The notes under the pieces: generated by a model
The model's database searches: none
Seen by the model: the letters and a program-made list of their open reading frames with translations, nothing else
What the model was told of the DNA's origin: nothing
Made by a program: the position numbers and the translations under genes
Source of the DNA: Vibrio bivalvicida
Lineage (GTDB): Bacteria > Pseudomonadota > Gammaproteobacteria > Enterobacterales > Vibrionaceae
Length of the DNA: 56,630 bases
Assembly (NCBI RefSeq): GCF_001399455.2
Contig: NZ_LLEI02000026.1
Coordinates: forward strand, 1 to 56,630
Direction of reading: 5' to 3'
Shown here: positions 7,065-16,463 of the stretch, one piece after another
Layout: every line of letters starts with the position of its first letter
How positions within the stretch are numbered: the stretch's first letter is position 1

Positions 7065-9923
7065 CTATCGGATGATTTCAAGCTCTTCTATCGGAATCTG
7101 TAAACTTTCTAACTGAGACTTTAACGTTTTCGCATCACCTACCACGATAATTTGGTAGTCTTCAGGGCTAAACCACTTGTGTGCTAACCCATTCAACGTC
7201 TTCTGATTGACGGTCTCGACAATCTCGTTCCTCTGCTGGAGGTAATCTTCCTCTAAGCTATACGCAAGAATACTACTAAGTAATCCAGTTTTCTGTGAAG
7301 GCGTTTCATACTTTAATGCATCTTGTTGACCGACAGCTAAGCGCAAAAATTTCATTTCATCATCGGTCATACCACTTTCGGCGTAAGTTGCGAGTTCTTT
7401 TCTCATCTCGACAATCGAAGGAACGGTCGAATCAGCTCGAACTTGGGCAGAAAAAATTATCGCCCCAACTTCTCGGTTTGCAGCAAGATACCCACTAGCT
7501 CCATAAGTGTAGCCTTTATCTTCGCGCAAATTCTGGTTTATACGGCTATTGAAGTTACCGGCTAAATTGAAGTTCGCTAGCTGGGTTAGATACACTTCAC
7601 CCGTCGCATCAAATGGTAGACCTTGACGAACCATACGAACCACACTTTGCGGAGCCCCAGGCTTATCAATCAAGTAGATTTTTTGTTGTTCGAGTGGTTT
7701 CACCAATTGAGGCCGGAGTAGAGGGGCGAACTCACCTTGCCAGTTGTCGATAAAAGCGAGCTCCTTTTTGACCTGGCGCTTATTGATATCACCAACCACC
7801 ACAATCTGTGCACCTTGTGGCGTGTAGTGCTGATGATAGAATTCCTTAACATCATCTAAGGTCAAACTAGATACTGACGCCTCTGTCCCGTCATTTGAGC
7901 GCTGATAAATCGACCCAGAAAACAATACTTGTCGTGTTGCCTGAGACGCCATCCAACTAGGCTTTTGATGTTGATAAACCAAACCTTCTAACATCTGTTT
8001 CTTCAAGCGGTCGAAGTCCTCTTGCCGGAAAGCCGGTTTGAATAACACTTCCTCGACGATCTTAAGCGTTTCGGTAAGGTTCTTTTCCAAACTGGAGACG
8101 GAAATACCCGTGGTATAGTTACCCGCATCAATAGAAACCGTACTACCCAAGGTATCTAACCTAGCTTGCAGCTCTTCCAAGCTAGAGTCGAGTGTCGCCT
8201 CTTGCATCATCGCAGCAGTTAAGTTGGCTAGTCCCTCTTTACCTTTCACTACATAGCGTTCTCCGGCAGGGAAGCTAATCTCCAATTGAACGGTTGGCGT
8301 TTCGGAGCTGACCGTACCAAGTAGCTCAGCGCCATTATCGAAGTAAAGGTGATACAGGTCTGGCATTTGAGCTTTCACCCCTTGAGCGACTTCAGGCATC
8401 ACCGAACGGTCGAAAGTGTCCGTCGCGCGGCGATAGGCTAAGTGGCTGTCAGTGACTCTTTGGTACTCAGGCAAAACCCTTGGTGGCGTGACGAAGGTAT
8501 CAGGCGCGGCAGCAAGTTCAAGTTTGCCACGTGGAACAACACTTAATGCGACCTTATGGTGACCGTTTACATAAGTTTTATATGCCGCCATGACAGACTC
8601 TGGCGTAACCGCTCGAATCTGCTCTAATTGAGTTTGAATCCGATCAGGCGTATCGAAGAAGGTTTCGTTGGAGGCAAGTTGAGTGACCTTGCCACGAACG
8701 CTTTGCAACGCAAATACTGCATTAGCTTCTGCCATTCCAGTGATTTGCTCTAGTCGCGCCTCATCGACACCTTTCGCTTCAAATTCATCCAGAGTTTGCA
8801 TCAACTCCTGATACAGGGGCTTAAGCGCTCCTTTTTCTCCTGATGGTGCCATTGCGTACACATAGAAGGTACAGGCAAGCTCTGCACAATCTTGGAAAGC
8901 CCCGGCATCTACTGCCTTTTGGGTTTTCACTAGCTTTTGATAAAGCAGGCTGTTTGCCCCGCTGCCTAACACGTTAGCCAGCGCATTGATCGACGCCTGC
9001 TCCTCAGCTCCGTTGTATTTCGTCGGCCAGCCAATCATCAACATCGGTTGCTGAATACGATCTTCTAGTGTGATGTAACGATCTTCTGTCAGTTTTGCTG
9101 GTTGCTTAGGTGCCCGATCAACTTCAGGCCCAGCAGGAATAGAACCAAAATATTTGCTTACCCACTCTAAGGTCTGCTCAACGTCAATGTCACCACCAAT
9201 AGTCAGCACCGCATTGTTTGGACCGTACCAACGAAGAAAGAAAGCTTTAAGATCGTTCACATCTACCCTATCTAAATCTTCAACATAACCTATAGTTTGC
9301 CAAGAATAGGGGTGGCCTTCTGGGTACATAGCTTCACCCATGCGCTCCCACATCAATCCATAAGGACGATTGTCATAATTCTGCGCACGTTCGTTTTTCA
9401 CTGTATCGCGCTGAATTTCAAACTTACGCTGTGAGACTGCATCAAGTAGAAAGCCCATGCGGTCCGACTCTAGCCAGAGCATTTTCTCTAGCTGATTCGA
9501 TGGTACGGTTTCAAAATAGTTGGTACGATCCCGGTTAGTCGTGCCGTTTAGAGTTCCGCCTGCCTCGGTAATAATCTTGAAATGCTGCTGATCTCCGACA
9601 TTCTCACTGCCTTGGAACATCATATGCTCAAAGAAGTGAGCAAAACCCGACTTACCAATCTCTTCACGGGCGGAGCCAACATGGTAGGTCACGTCAAGGT
9701 GAACCAGTGGATCGGAATTGTCTGGCGATAGAATCACCGTTAGACCATTATCTAGCTGATATTTTGAGTATGGGATTGTTGCCTTACTAGGTTGAGCTGG
9801 CACTTCTTCAACGAGAGTAACGCCTTGTGGCAGTGAAGATAAAAATGAAACAGAAGAAAGGTTGTTGGAGCTACAACCATAAAGTGCGACAAGAGAAATA
9901 GCACCAAGCCAAATCTTTCTCAT
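7065..9923 (-). CDS. M16 (insulinase/pitrilysin family) zinc peptidase, lipoprotein
   Basis: 952 residues. The signal peptide ends in a lipobox (LYGC, lipidated C17), so it is an envelope lipoprotein. The first half has the inverted zinc site H96-F-F-E99-H100 with a distal Glu at about 178 in KNERAQNYDN. The second half repeats the M16 fold (from about residue 500) without the HxxEH site, the usual active/inactive pairing of two-domain M16 enzymes. Substrates are unknown. It precedes gshA but is separated from it by a terminator, and lies 9 nt downstream of yqaA, so it may be co-transcribed with yqaA and the oxidoreductase gene. Confidence 0.92.
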   Translation of the reverse strand: MRKIWLGAISLVALYGCSSNNLSSVSFLSSLPQGVTLVEEVPAQPSKATIPYSKYQLDNGLTVILSPDNSDPLVHLDVTYHVGSAREEIGKSGFAHFFEHMMFQGSENVGDQQHFKIITEAGGTLNGTTNRDRTNYFETVPSNQLEKMLWLESDRMGFLLDAVSQRKFEIQRDTVKNERAQNYDNRPYGLMWERMGEAMYPEGHPYSWQTIGYVEDLDRVDVNDLKAFFLRWYGPNNAVLTIGGDIDVEQTLEWVSKYFGSIPAGPEVDRAPKQPAKLTEDRYITLEDRIQQPMLMIGWPTKYNGAEEQASINALANVLGSGANSLLYQKLVKTQKAVDAGAFQDCAELACTFYVYAMAPSGEKGALKPLYQELMQTLDEFEAKGVDEARLEQITGMAEANAVFALQSVRGKVTQLASNETFFDTPDRIQTQLEQIRAVTPESVMAAYKTYVNGHHKVALSVVPRGKLELAAAPDTFVTPPRVLPEYQRVTDSHLAYRRATDTFDRSVMPEVAQGVKAQMPDLYHLYFDNGAELLGTVSSETPTVQLEISFPAGERYVVKGKEGLANLTAAMMQEATLDSSLEELQARLDTLGSTVSIDAGNYTTGISVSSLEKNLTETLKIVEEVLFKPAFRQEDFDRLKKQMLEGLVYQHQKPSWMASQATRQVLFSGSIYQRSNDGTEASVSSLTLDDVKEFYHQHYTPQGAQIVVVGDINKRQVKKELAFIDNWQGEFAPLLRPQLVKPLEQQKIYLIDKPGAPQSVVRMVRQGLPFDATGEVYLTQLANFNLAGNFNSRINQNLREDKGYTYGASGYLAANREVGAIIFSAQVRADSTVPSIVEMRKELATYAESGMTDDEMKFLRLAVGQQDALKYETPSQKTGLLSSILAYSLEEDYLQQRNEIVETVNQKTLNGLAHKWFSPEDYQIIVVGDAKTLKSQLESLQIPIEELEIIR

Positions 9924-9932
9924 GACATCCCC

Positions 9933-10394
9933 TTAGAAAAATCCGTAAAAAATTGCTGCAAGTAATGAGTATCGAAGTGCTTTGCCAATCAATATAAGCC
10001 AGAAACATGGCCAAAAACGCATTCGAAGCCAACCTGCGGCTAAACATAAAGGGTCACCGATTATCGGTAACCAACTAAAAAGAAGCGACCAATAGCCGTA
10101 TTTATTGAGCCATAATAAAGCTTTATGACCATGTTTTTCATTTTGAGTTCGGTTTGGTAACCATAAACCTAGCCAAAAATTAGTCAAGCCACCGAGCGTA
10201 TTACCCAAAGTGGCGACAAGAATGATTAAGGGAGCTGAAAACTGATTGAGGCTTAATGTGGCAATCAAGCCAGCTTCTGAACCACCAGGCAGTAAAGTGG
10301 CACTGAGGAAACCGCTAAGAAACAGTACCCACAGTGCCGAATCAGAAAACCATAATGCGAAAGATTCAAAAGCGCTATTAAACGCTTCTAACAC
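9933..10394 (-). CDS. yqaA: YqaA family membrane protein
   Basis: 153 residues, similar in size and sequence pattern to E. coli YqaA (SNARE-associated/DedA-like superfamily). Shared blocks are GFLSATLLPGGSEAGLIA, LGNTLGGLTNFWLG, SWLPIIGDPLCLAAGW and GKALRY. There are about four hydrophobic segments. The role is not established; DedA relatives act in lipid transport and membrane homeostasis. The start is GTG at 10394, overlapping the upstream oxidoreductase stop by 7 nt, so translation is probably coupled. Confidence 0.85.
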   Translation of the reverse strand: MLEAFNSAFESFALWFSDSALWVLFLSGFLSATLLPGGSEAGLIATLSLNQFSAPLIILVATLGNTLGGLTNFWLGLWLPNRTQNEKHGHKALLWLNKYGYWSLLFSWLPIIGDPLCLAAGWLRMRFWPCFWLILIGKALRYSLLAAIFYGFF

Positions 10395-11338
10395 TGCATA
10401 TCAAGCAAGATCTTGCCTCTGGTATGACCCGTTTCAATTTGTTTGTGCGCTTCAGCCACTTGAGACATTGGGTACACTTGCTGAATCTCTGTCTTAACTA
10501 AGCCTACGCTGACCATATAAAGTAAAGCATCAAGTTGCTCTGGATTAGGATCAACCAGCATGCCCGTTGCTTCAAAACCAAGTAGCTTGGCCTTTTCACA
10601 GATAAGCTCTGCACTGAGTGTCGGTACAGTCACTACTTTAGCACCATCTTTTAAGCATTTCAGTGCATCGAGCGCCGCATCACCGCCAACCAAATCGATC
10701 AATACGTCAGCCTCTTCTACTCGCTCGGAAACAGGTGCAAATTGGTAATTTACCGCGTGGGCACCTAAGGTCGCCATATAGTCTAAATTTGCCTCGCTAC
10801 AAGTAGTAAAGACCTCTGCTTTGGCTGCAACAGCCACTTGAATCGCTAAATGCCCGACGCCACCGGCTCCTGCTAAAATAAGCACTCTATCGCTTTCATG
10901 TACACCCGCTTTATCCAAAGCTTGAACCGCTGTCTGCCCCGCAAGTGGTAAAGCTGCAGCGGCTTCTAAGGTTACTGAGTCCGGAACTAGGCTCAGCGCG
11001 CTTTCAGGGACACAGATATATTGGCTGTAGCCACCTCCAGAGAGAGGGAAACCAACAAAACCCGCCACGTTATCACCAATCGAGAACCGCTCAGTTTGTT
11101 CGCCTAAAGAGATCACTTGACCAGAGATATCGTAACCCGGAACCCAAGGAAGGTTATCTTTATTTTCTGATGCTGCCCAACCCAATCCAGCCCGCGTCTT
11201 TACATCGATAGGGTTTACTCCAGAAAAGTGCACTTTAACTAGCACTTCACCTGCTTGTGGCTGTGGAATTGGTGAAGTCTGAATAACGAGAACGTCTGGA
11301 TCACCAAATTGAGAGATTGCGATTTGTTTGTTTTCCAT
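10388..11338 (-). CDS. NADP-dependent quinone oxidoreductase-like protein (MDR, zinc-free type)
   Basis: 316 residues of the medium-chain dehydrogenase/reductase superfamily. The N-terminal GroES-like domain has VKVHFSGVNPIDVKTRAG. The Rossmann domain has the ILAGAGGVGHLAIQVA nucleotide-binding loop, and LPLAGQTAVQAL lies just before it. The structural zinc cysteines of true alcohol dehydrogenases are absent, which fits the zeta-crystallin/quinone-oxidoreductase branch. The substrate is unknown. It overlaps yqaA by 7 nt and is separated from oadB by a terminator. Confidence 0.87.
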   Translation of the reverse strand: MENKQIAISQFGDPDVLVIQTSPIPQPQAGEVLVKVHFSGVNPIDVKTRAGLGWAASENKDNLPWVPGYDISGQVISLGEQTERFSIGDNVAGFVGFPLSGGGYSQYICVPESALSLVPDSVTLEAAAALPLAGQTAVQALDKAGVHESDRVLILAGAGGVGHLAIQVAVAAKAEVFTTCSEANLDYMATLGAHAVNYQFAPVSERVEEADVLIDLVGGDAALDALKCLKDGAKVVTVPTLSAELICEKAKLLGFEATGMLVDPNPEQLDALLYMVSVGLVKTEIQQVYPMSQVAEAHKQIETGHTRGKILLDMQC

Positions 11339-11360
11339 TTCTTCATTTCCCTATCGGTAC

Positions 11361-11390
11361 AAAAAAGGGATGCGAAAGCATCCCTTTGAA
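11361..11390 (-). terminator. Terminator of the oadGAB operon
   Basis: Stem 11364-11373 with 11378-11387 (AAAGGGATGC, loop GAAA), followed on the minus strand by a run of Ts. It lies about 75 bp after the oadB stop. Confidence 0.8.
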
Positions 11391-11461
11391 TATATACCAT
11401 TTATTGGCAGCAAGTTAACCACTTGCTCTCAAATTAACTAATTACTAACCTAAAAGTTAAA

Positions 11462-12592
11462 CTAGCCAACCAGCGCTAATAAAATACCTGCTGCTACTGC
11501 CGAGCCTAGTACCCCAGCTACGTTAGGTCCCATTGCGTGCATTAGTAGGAAGTTTTGCGGGTTAGAATCTAAACCGACCTTATTCACTACACGAGCTGCC
11601 ATCGGCACTGCTGAAACTCCCGCAGCTCCAATCAGTGGGTTAATGTCTTCTTTAGAAAGCTTATTAAGCAGTTTAGCCATTAGCACGCCACCTGCCGTAC
11701 CAATACTAAATGCTACTGCTCCCAATGACAAAATACCTAAAGTTTCTACGTTGAGGAACTCTTCAGCTTGAAGCTTTGAACCAACACCTAGTCCGAGGAA
11801 GATGGTCACAATGTTGATTAGCTCATTTTGCGCTGTTTTAGATAAACGATCGACAACACCCGCCTCACGCATCAGGTTACCAAGACAGAACATACCTACC
11901 AAAGGTGTCGCTGCTGGCAAAAACAGAATGGTCATCAGCAACACGGCCAGTGGGAAGAGGACCTTCTCGGCTTTACCCACATGACGTAATTGCGCCATCT
12001 GAATTTTGCGCTCTTCAGGCGAAGTCAGTGCCTTCATAATTGGCGGTTGAATAATAGGCACTAATGCCATGTAACTATAGGCAGCAACAGCAATGGCGCC
12101 TAGCAAGTCTGGAGATAACTGACTTGCCAAGAAGATAGCGGTTGGGCCATCTGCACCACCGATAATCGCAATCGATGCTGCATCTGCCATACTAAATTCC
12201 ATACCTGGCACATAGTTAAGTAAGATTGCGCCAAACAGTGTCGCGAATATACCAAACTGAGCAGCAGCACCTAACCATAGGGTTTTAGGGTTAGCGATCA
12301 GCGCCCCAAAGTCTGTCATTGCACCCACACCCATAAAGATAAGCAGTGGGAAAATACCAGACTCAATTCCTACGTAATAGACGTAGTAAAGTAAACCACC
12401 TTCTTCAGTAAAGCCGGCATTAGGAATATTAGCTAAAATAGCCCCAAAACCAATTGGCAGTAGAAGCAGTGGCTCAAAGCCTTTACGAATAGCCAAAAAC
12501 AGCAGAGTACAACCGACCAAGATCATACAGATTTGGCCAAACTCAAAGTTAGCAATCCCTGTTTCTGACCATAAGGTCATTAATCCTTCCAT
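11462..12592 (-). CDS. oadB: Oxaloacetate decarboxylase beta subunit (Na+ pump)
   Basis: 376 residues, polytopic inner-membrane protein. It accepts the carboxyl group carried on the biotin of OadA, releases CO2 and couples this to Na+ export. The hallmark [13 protein letters not shown] loop, thought to line the Na+ site, is present, as are SVAMAAR-type and [23 protein letters not shown] segments near the C-terminus. The gene follows oadA by 9 nt and is last in oadG-oadA-oadB. The gammaproteobacterial beta subunit is usually about 430 residues, so this resembles the shorter oad-1-type version; that comparison is from memory. Confidence 0.95.
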   Translation of the reverse strand: MEGLMTLWSETGIANFEFGQICMILVGCTLLFLAIRKGFEPLLLLPIGFGAILANIPNAGFTEEGGLLYYVYYVGIESGIFPLLIFMGVGAMTDFGALIANPKTLWLGAAAQFGIFATLFGAILLNYVPGMEFSMADAASIAIIGGADGPTAIFLASQLSPDLLGAIAVAAYSYMALVPIIQPPIMKALTSPEERKIQMAQLRHVGKAEKVLFPLAVLLMTILFLPAATPLVGMFCLGNLMREAGVVDRLSKTAQNELINIVTIFLGLGVGSKLQAEEFLNVETLGILSLGAVAFSIGTAGGVLMAKLLNKLSKEDINPLIGAAGVSAVPMAARVVNKVGLDSNPQNFLLMHAMGPNVAGVLGSAVAAGILLALVG

Positions 12593-12601
12593 GGTACTCC
12601 C

Positions 12602-14389
12602 TTACGCTAAGCTCAGTAGTGGAGCGCCAACCGTCACAGAATCGCCTTCCTTGACGTGGAGATCTTGAATAATGCCACCGCGCGCCGCACGTACTTCGGT
12701 TTCCATCTTCATGGCTTCGAGAATCAGCAATACGTCGCCTTCGGCAACTTGAGTACCACTTTGGACATTTACCTTAAAGATGTTGCCCGCCAATGGCGCT
12801 GGGACAGTTTCACTGTTACCCGCAGGCGCTGCTGGAGCAGGCGTGGCAGCTTGTTGCGAAGCTGTACTAGCCGGAGCTACAGACGTTAGCTGACCTTGCG
12901 GACCAACTTCAACATCATAAACCTGACCATCAACTTTAACACTGTAAGTTTCGATGCCACCTTGAGCGGGTTGAGCTTGAGGTACAATCGGCGCCTCTTC
13001 TAACCAAGGAGCAGGTTCAAATACTTCAGGGTTACGGCGGTTCTTAAGGAACTTCAGACCTACCTGAGGGAATAGCGCATAAGTTAGCACATCATCCACC
13101 GTATCTTCTGCTAGTGAAATACCGTCTTCTTTGGCTCTCGTTAACAGCTCTTCGGTCAATGAATCCATTTCTGACTGTAGCAAATCAGCCGGGCGACAAG
13201 TAATCGCCTCACCGCCTTCAAGCACTTTGGCTTGCAGCTCAGCATCCACTTCAGCAGGCGCAGCACCATACTCACCTTTAAGCACACCGGCAGTTTCCTT
13301 GGTAATGCTCTTATAGCGCTCTCCAGTCAATACATTGATCACCGCTTGAGTACCAACAATTTGAGATGTTGGTGTCACTAGCGGGATGTAACCAAGATCT
13401 TTGCGTACACGTGGGATCTCTTCTAATACCTCATCTAACTTATCTGCCGCACCTTGCTCTTTGAGCTGGCCTTCCATATTGGTTAACATACCACCTGGTA
13501 CTTGAGCAATCAGAATACGAGAATCAACACCCTTAAGTTGACCTTCAAATTTGGCATACTTCTTACGTACATCGCGGAAGTATGCAGCAATAGGCTCAAT
13601 TTGATCGAGGTTAAGGTTAGTGTCACGCTCAGTGCCTTGAAGCATTGCAACCACTGTCTCTGTTGGTGTATGACCATAAGTACAGCTCATTGATGAGATA
13701 GCGGTATCAAGGATATCTACCCCAGCTTCTACCGCTTTTACAGCAGTAGCCGTTGATAGACCCGTTGTTGCATGGCAATGAAGCGCTAAAGGAATATCAG
13801 TAGAAGATTTGATGCGAGTAATTAGCTCTTCCGCTTCATATGGCTTAAGCAACCCTGACATATCTTTGATACACAATGAATGACAGCCAAGATCCTCAAG
13901 ACGCTTAGCAAGATCCACCCAAGTGTCGGTATTGTGCACAGGGCTAGTGGTATAAGAAAGCGTACCTTGTGCATGCGCGCCAACATCGACCGCAGCTTTT
14001 ACTGCCTTCTCGAAGTTACGCACGTCGTTCATCGCATCAAAGATACGGAAGACATCCATACCGTTGGCATGAGCGCGTTCGACAAACTTTTCAACCACAT
14101 CATCTGCGTAGTGGCGGTAACCCAGTAAATTCTGGCCGCGTAGCAGCATTTGCATTGGTGTATTTGGCATCGCTTTTTTCAACGCACGTAAACGTTCCCA
14201 TGGGTCTTCCCCTAAGAATCGAATACAAGCATCAAACGTCGCACCGCCCCATGTTTCTAGAGACCAGTAACCGACTTTATCCAGTTCCTCTGCGATAGGT
14301 AACATATCCTCTAGACGCATACGAGTCGCAAACAGCGATTGATGGGCGTCACGAAGGACCACGTCCGTTAAAGCTAGTGGTTTAGACAT
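12602..14389 (-). CDS. oadA: Oxaloacetate decarboxylase alpha subunit, biotinylated
   Basis: 595 residues from ATG 14389, preferred over ATG 14395 because AAGGAG is 9 nt upstream of it and only 3 nt from the other. The carboxyltransferase (HMGL-like) domain begins [18 protein letters not shown] and contains LHCHATTG metal ligands. A conserved PYC-OADA domain follows, then a Pro/Ala/Gln linker (~490-530), then a biotinyl domain with EAMKMETE, where the biotinylated Lys lies 34 residues from the C-terminus. It transfers the carboxyl group of oxaloacetate to biotin. It lies between oadG and oadB. Confidence 0.96.
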   Translation of the reverse strand: MSKPLALTDVVLRDAHQSLFATRMRLEDMLPIAEELDKVGYWSLETWGGATFDACIRFLGEDPWERLRALKKAMPNTPMQMLLRGQNLLGYRHYADDVVEKFVERAHANGMDVFRIFDAMNDVRNFEKAVKAAVDVGAHAQGTLSYTTSPVHNTDTWVDLAKRLEDLGCHSLCIKDMSGLLKPYEAEELITRIKSSTDIPLALHCHATTGLSTATAVKAVEAGVDILDTAISSMSCTYGHTPTETVVAMLQGTERDTNLNLDQIEPIAAYFRDVRKKYAKFEGQLKGVDSRILIAQVPGGMLTNMEGQLKEQGAADKLDEVLEEIPRVRKDLGYIPLVTPTSQIVGTQAVINVLTGERYKSITKETAGVLKGEYGAAPAEVDAELQAKVLEGGEAITCRPADLLQSEMDSLTEELLTRAKEDGISLAEDTVDDVLTYALFPQVGLKFLKNRRNPEVFEPAPWLEEAPIVPQAQPAQGGIETYSVKVDGQVYDVEVGPQGQLTSVAPASTASQQAATPAPAAPAGNSETVPAPLAGNIFKVNVQSGTQVAEGDVLLILEAMKMETEVRAARGGIIQDLHVKEGDSVTVGAPLLSLA

Positions 14390-14420
14390 GCTCATTAACT
14401 CCTTTTAATCCTGTCAAATG

Positions 14421-14678
14421 CTACTTAGCGGTAGAGGTACGATACTGATGTACCGCTGCGGAGATCGCCGCAACTACCTTCGGGCTAACAGCAGAAGATG
14501 GTGATTGTACTTTGTTATTTTGAATAGGTGTCGCGATCGGTTCAGGTACTTCTTGTGGTACCAGTTTTGACATCAACCGAACGAGATAGACGAGAATAGT
14601 GAGGAATATAAATACTACAGCCATCCCTGTAAGCATCAGGGTTGCAGCATCTACTAGCAGGCTTCCAATATTATCCAT
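14421..14678 (-). CDS. oadG: Oxaloacetate decarboxylase gamma subunit
   Basis: 85 residues. One transmembrane helix (about residues 12-34, LMLTGMAVVFIFLTILVYLV) is followed by a Pro/Ala/Ser/Val-rich linker and a polar C-terminus ending SAAVHQYRTSTAK, matching the small OadG subunit that assembles the alpha and beta subunits and binds zinc through its tail. It is the first gene of oadGAB, with a promoter at 14830-14857. Confidence 0.92.
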   Translation of the reverse strand: MDNIGSLLVDAATLMLTGMAVVFIFLTILVYLVRLMSKLVPQEVPEPIATPIQNNKVQSPSSAVSPKVVAAISAAVHQYRTSTAK

Positions 14679-14829
14679 TTTTGCATCCTTTCTTTGTCAT
14701 CCTGACAACAGCATTAGCTATATCGCTAAAAACATCGTGTTTTTCATTGCTCAACGCTAAATTTAGCCAGCATCTTGCTAGCACTCTTGTTGCCTGAACA
14801 TGCAGTAAAATCCTGACAAGAGGTCTAGG

Positions 14830-14857
14830 ATTATCTCGATTGGTTAAACTTTGTCAA
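14830..14857 (-). promoter_or_regulatory. Predicted promoter of oadGAB
   Basis: On the minus strand there is a perfect -35 TTGACA (14852-14857), a 16-bp spacer and a -10 GATAAT (14830-14835). It leaves a 5' UTR of roughly 145 nt. About 90 bp upstream of the expected start is a weak CRP-like sequence (14907-14922; good left half TGTGA, poor right half). The rest of 14679-15091 holds no gene that I can support. Confidence 0.6.
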
Positions 14858-15091
14858 TTTTGTTTAAGGTGCTATTGAGGATATTGCACAAATCTAGGGA
14901 ATTATTCGTCACACAAATCACATAAATCTGCAATACATCTGCATATAAGCATAAATAACTGCGTGTTTTATGACGTTATGCCAAAACATAGGGCATTACT
15001 GCGATAGGCTTAAAAGAAATAAGAAAAGAGTTTAATAAACAATAACTTGTAAAATCATTGTTTCAATAATGTTACAACGGCGTTAACAAAA

Positions 15092-15119
15092 AAAGCCCTG
15101 CTATTTCTAGCAGGGCTTT
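15092..15119 (-). terminator. Terminator of the tRNA-Ser/tRNA-Arg operon
   Basis: Perfect 12-bp stem, 15092-15103 with 15108-15119, loop TTTC, followed on the minus strand by a run of Ts. It starts 9 bp after the last tRNA-Arg. Confidence 0.9.
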
Positions 15120-15127
15120 AAAATAAG

Positions 15128-15204
15128 TGGCGCGTCCTGGAGGATTCGAACCTCCGACCGCCTGGTTCGTAGCCAGGTACTCTATCCAGCTGAGCTAAGG
15201 ACGC
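15128..15204 (-). tRNA. tRNA-Arg (anticodon ACG), copy 1 (promoter-distal)
   Basis: 77 nt. Acceptor GCGTCCT pairs with AGGACGC; the anticodon loop CTACGAA gives ACG (A34 is normally edited to inosine to read CGU/CGC/CGA); T-loop GTTCGAATC; CCA is encoded. It is identical to the next three copies. Confidence 0.96.
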
Positions 15205-15268
15205 GCAATTTTGATATCAACTCTAAGTCAATATCAGGATGACTTTCGTAAAAAGAAACCCTAAAGAG

Positions 15269-15345
15269 TGGCGCGTCCTGGAGGATTCGAACCTCCGACC
15301 GCCTGGTTCGTAGCCAGGTACTCTATCCAGCTGAGCTAAGGACGC
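15269..15345 (-). tRNA. tRNA-Arg (anticodon ACG), copy 2
   Basis: Identical 77-nt copy, one 141-bp repeat unit from copy 1. The 64-bp spacer is nearly identical to the others. Confidence 0.96.
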
Positions 15346-15409
15346 GCGATTTTGATATCAACTCTAAGTCAATATCAGGATGACTTTGATAAAAAGAAAC
15401 CCTAAAGAG

Positions 15410-15486
15410 TGGCGCGTCCTGGAGGATTCGAACCTCCGACCGCCTGGTTCGTAGCCAGGTACTCTATCCAGCTGAGCTAAGGACGC
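15410..15486 (-). tRNA. tRNA-Arg (anticodon ACG), copy 3
   Basis: Identical 77-nt copy, 141 bp from copy 2. The flanking 64-bp spacers differ from each other by one or two bases. Confidence 0.96.
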
Positions 15487-15550
15487 GCGATTTTGATATC
15501 AACTCCAAGTCAATATCAGGATGACTTTGATAAAAAGAAACCCTAAAGAG

Positions 15551-15627
15551 TGGCGCGTCCTGGAGGATTCGAACCTCCGACCGCCTGGTTCGTAGCCAGG
15601 TACTCTATCCAGCTGAGCTAAGGACGC
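15551..15627 (-). tRNA. tRNA-Arg (anticodon ACG), copy 4
   Basis: Identical 77-nt copy, 141 bp from copy 3. Confidence 0.96.
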
Positions 15628-15691
15628 GCGATTTTGATATCAACTCCAAGTCAATATCAGGATGACTTTGATAAAAAGAAACCCTAAAGAG

Positions 15692-15768
15692 TGGCGCGTC
15701 CTGGAGGATTCGAACCTCCGACCGCCTGGTTCGTAGCCAGGTACTCTATCCAGCTGAGCTAAGGACGA
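15692..15768 (-). tRNA. tRNA-Arg (anticodon ACG), copy 5, 5' end fused to a truncated copy
   Basis: Positions 2-77 match the other copies, but position 1 is T instead of G, which breaks the first acceptor pair (U1 against C72). The usual 64-bp spacer is missing. Its 5' side runs straight into the T arm of truncated copy 6. Whether RNase P can free a functional tRNA from this fusion is unclear. Confidence 0.75.
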
Positions 15769-15823
15769 ACCTCCGACCGCCTGGTTCGTAGCCAGGTACT
15801 CTATCCAGCTGAGCTAAGGACGC
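15766..15823 (-). pseudogene. Truncated tRNA-Arg copy 6 (nt 1-58 only)
   Basis: Nucleotides 1-58 of the tRNA are present and match the intact copies. The 3' part of the T arm, the acceptor 3' strand and the CCA are missing. It is fused directly to copy 5, consistent with an 86-bp deletion with only a CG shared at the junction. It is first of the Arg copies in transcription order. Confidence 0.8.
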
Positions 15824-15897
15824 GCTATGCTTTCTTGCTAAAGAAAGTTGTTTTAAAGCTGTTCCGAAGAACAATTCTTCCGAGGAAGAAGCAAGAA

Positions 15898-15990
15898 TGG
15901 CGGTGAGGGAGGGATTCGAACCCTCGATACGGCTACAAACCGTATACTCCCTTAGCAGGGGAGCGCCTTCAGCCTCTCGGCCACCTCACC
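15898..15990 (-). tRNA. tRNA-Ser (anticodon GCT)
   Basis: 93 nt on the minus strand. It has a GGTGAGG acceptor, an anticodon loop CTGCTAA giving GCT (reads AGC/AGU), a long variable arm, a GTTCGAATC T-loop and an encoded CCA. It heads the tRNA-Ser/tRNA-Arg operon downstream of csrA, the same order as serV-argVYZQ after csrA in E. coli. Confidence 0.96.
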
Positions 15991-16005
15991 GTCTTGCGGA
16001 GGCAC

Positions 16006-16033
16006 ATATTACGATTTACCAAAAATATGTCAA
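16006..16033 (-). promoter_or_regulatory. Promoter of the tRNA-Ser/tRNA-Arg operon
   Basis: On the minus strand there is a perfect -35 TTGACA (16028-16033), a 16-bp spacer and a -10 TAATAT (16006-16011), followed by a GC-rich discriminator (GTGCCTCCGC) as expected for a stringently controlled stable-RNA promoter. Confidence 0.75.
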
Positions 16034-16142
16034 ACATTTTCTTGGCAAAAATAGCAAAAAGTCATTCAACCGTTGGCTATTTAATCAAAGCGATGTTAAT
16101 TCGCTCTTTTTCCTATGTTTAGTTGCCTTTGCCGCACAAAAA

Positions 16143-16163
16143 AGGCTGACAAAATGTCAGCCT
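16143..16163 (-). terminator. Terminator of csrA
   Basis: Stem AGGCTGACA (16143-16151) with TGTCAGCCT (16155-16163), followed on the minus strand by six Ts. It lies just after the csrA stop. Confidence 0.85.
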
Positions 16164-16173
16164 CTTCGTGTAA

Positions 16174-16371
16174 TTAGTAGTTGCCTGATGCAACGTTACC
16201 ATTACCTTTTTCTGCCTGAATGCGCATGTAGATTTCTTCACGGTGAACAGACACTTCTTTAGGTGCATTTACACCAATACGTACTTGGTTACCTTTAACA
16301 CCTAGTACAGTTACTGTTACTTCATCACCGATCATGAGAGTTTCGCCAACGCGGCGAGTTAAAATTAGCAT
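16174..16371 (-). CDS. csrA: Carbon storage regulator CsrA
   Basis: 65 residues. CsrA is a homodimeric post-transcriptional regulator that binds GGA motifs near ribosome-binding sites and controls carbon flux, motility and virulence. The sequence begins [18 protein letters not shown] and has the conserved [13 protein letters not shown] segment whose Arg contacts RNA. The C-terminal tail is slightly variable, as in other Vibrio. It sits between lysC and the tRNA-Ser/Arg operon, the usual gammaproteobacterial setting. Confidence 0.98.
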   Translation of the reverse strand: MLILTRRVGETLMIGDEVTVTVLGVKGNQVRIGVNAPKEVSVHREEIYMRIQAEKGNGNVASGNY

Positions 16372-16463
16372 TCTGTGCTCCTTGAGTAATCTCTGATTTA
16401 TCTTGCTACGCGGCTATTATCCAACAAAAGTTATATTTTCGTAAACTCTATTGTGGCTCGAAT

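Noticed and set aside
15128..15823. Regular repeats with 64-bp spacers that look CRISPR-like
   Set aside because: Each repeat is a full tRNA-Arg with CCA, and the spacers are nearly identical to each other, so it is a tandem tRNA operon.
15897..16262. 121-codon open frame across tRNA-Ser and csrA
   Set aside because: It runs antisense through tRNA-Ser and the csrA gene, so it is a shadow.
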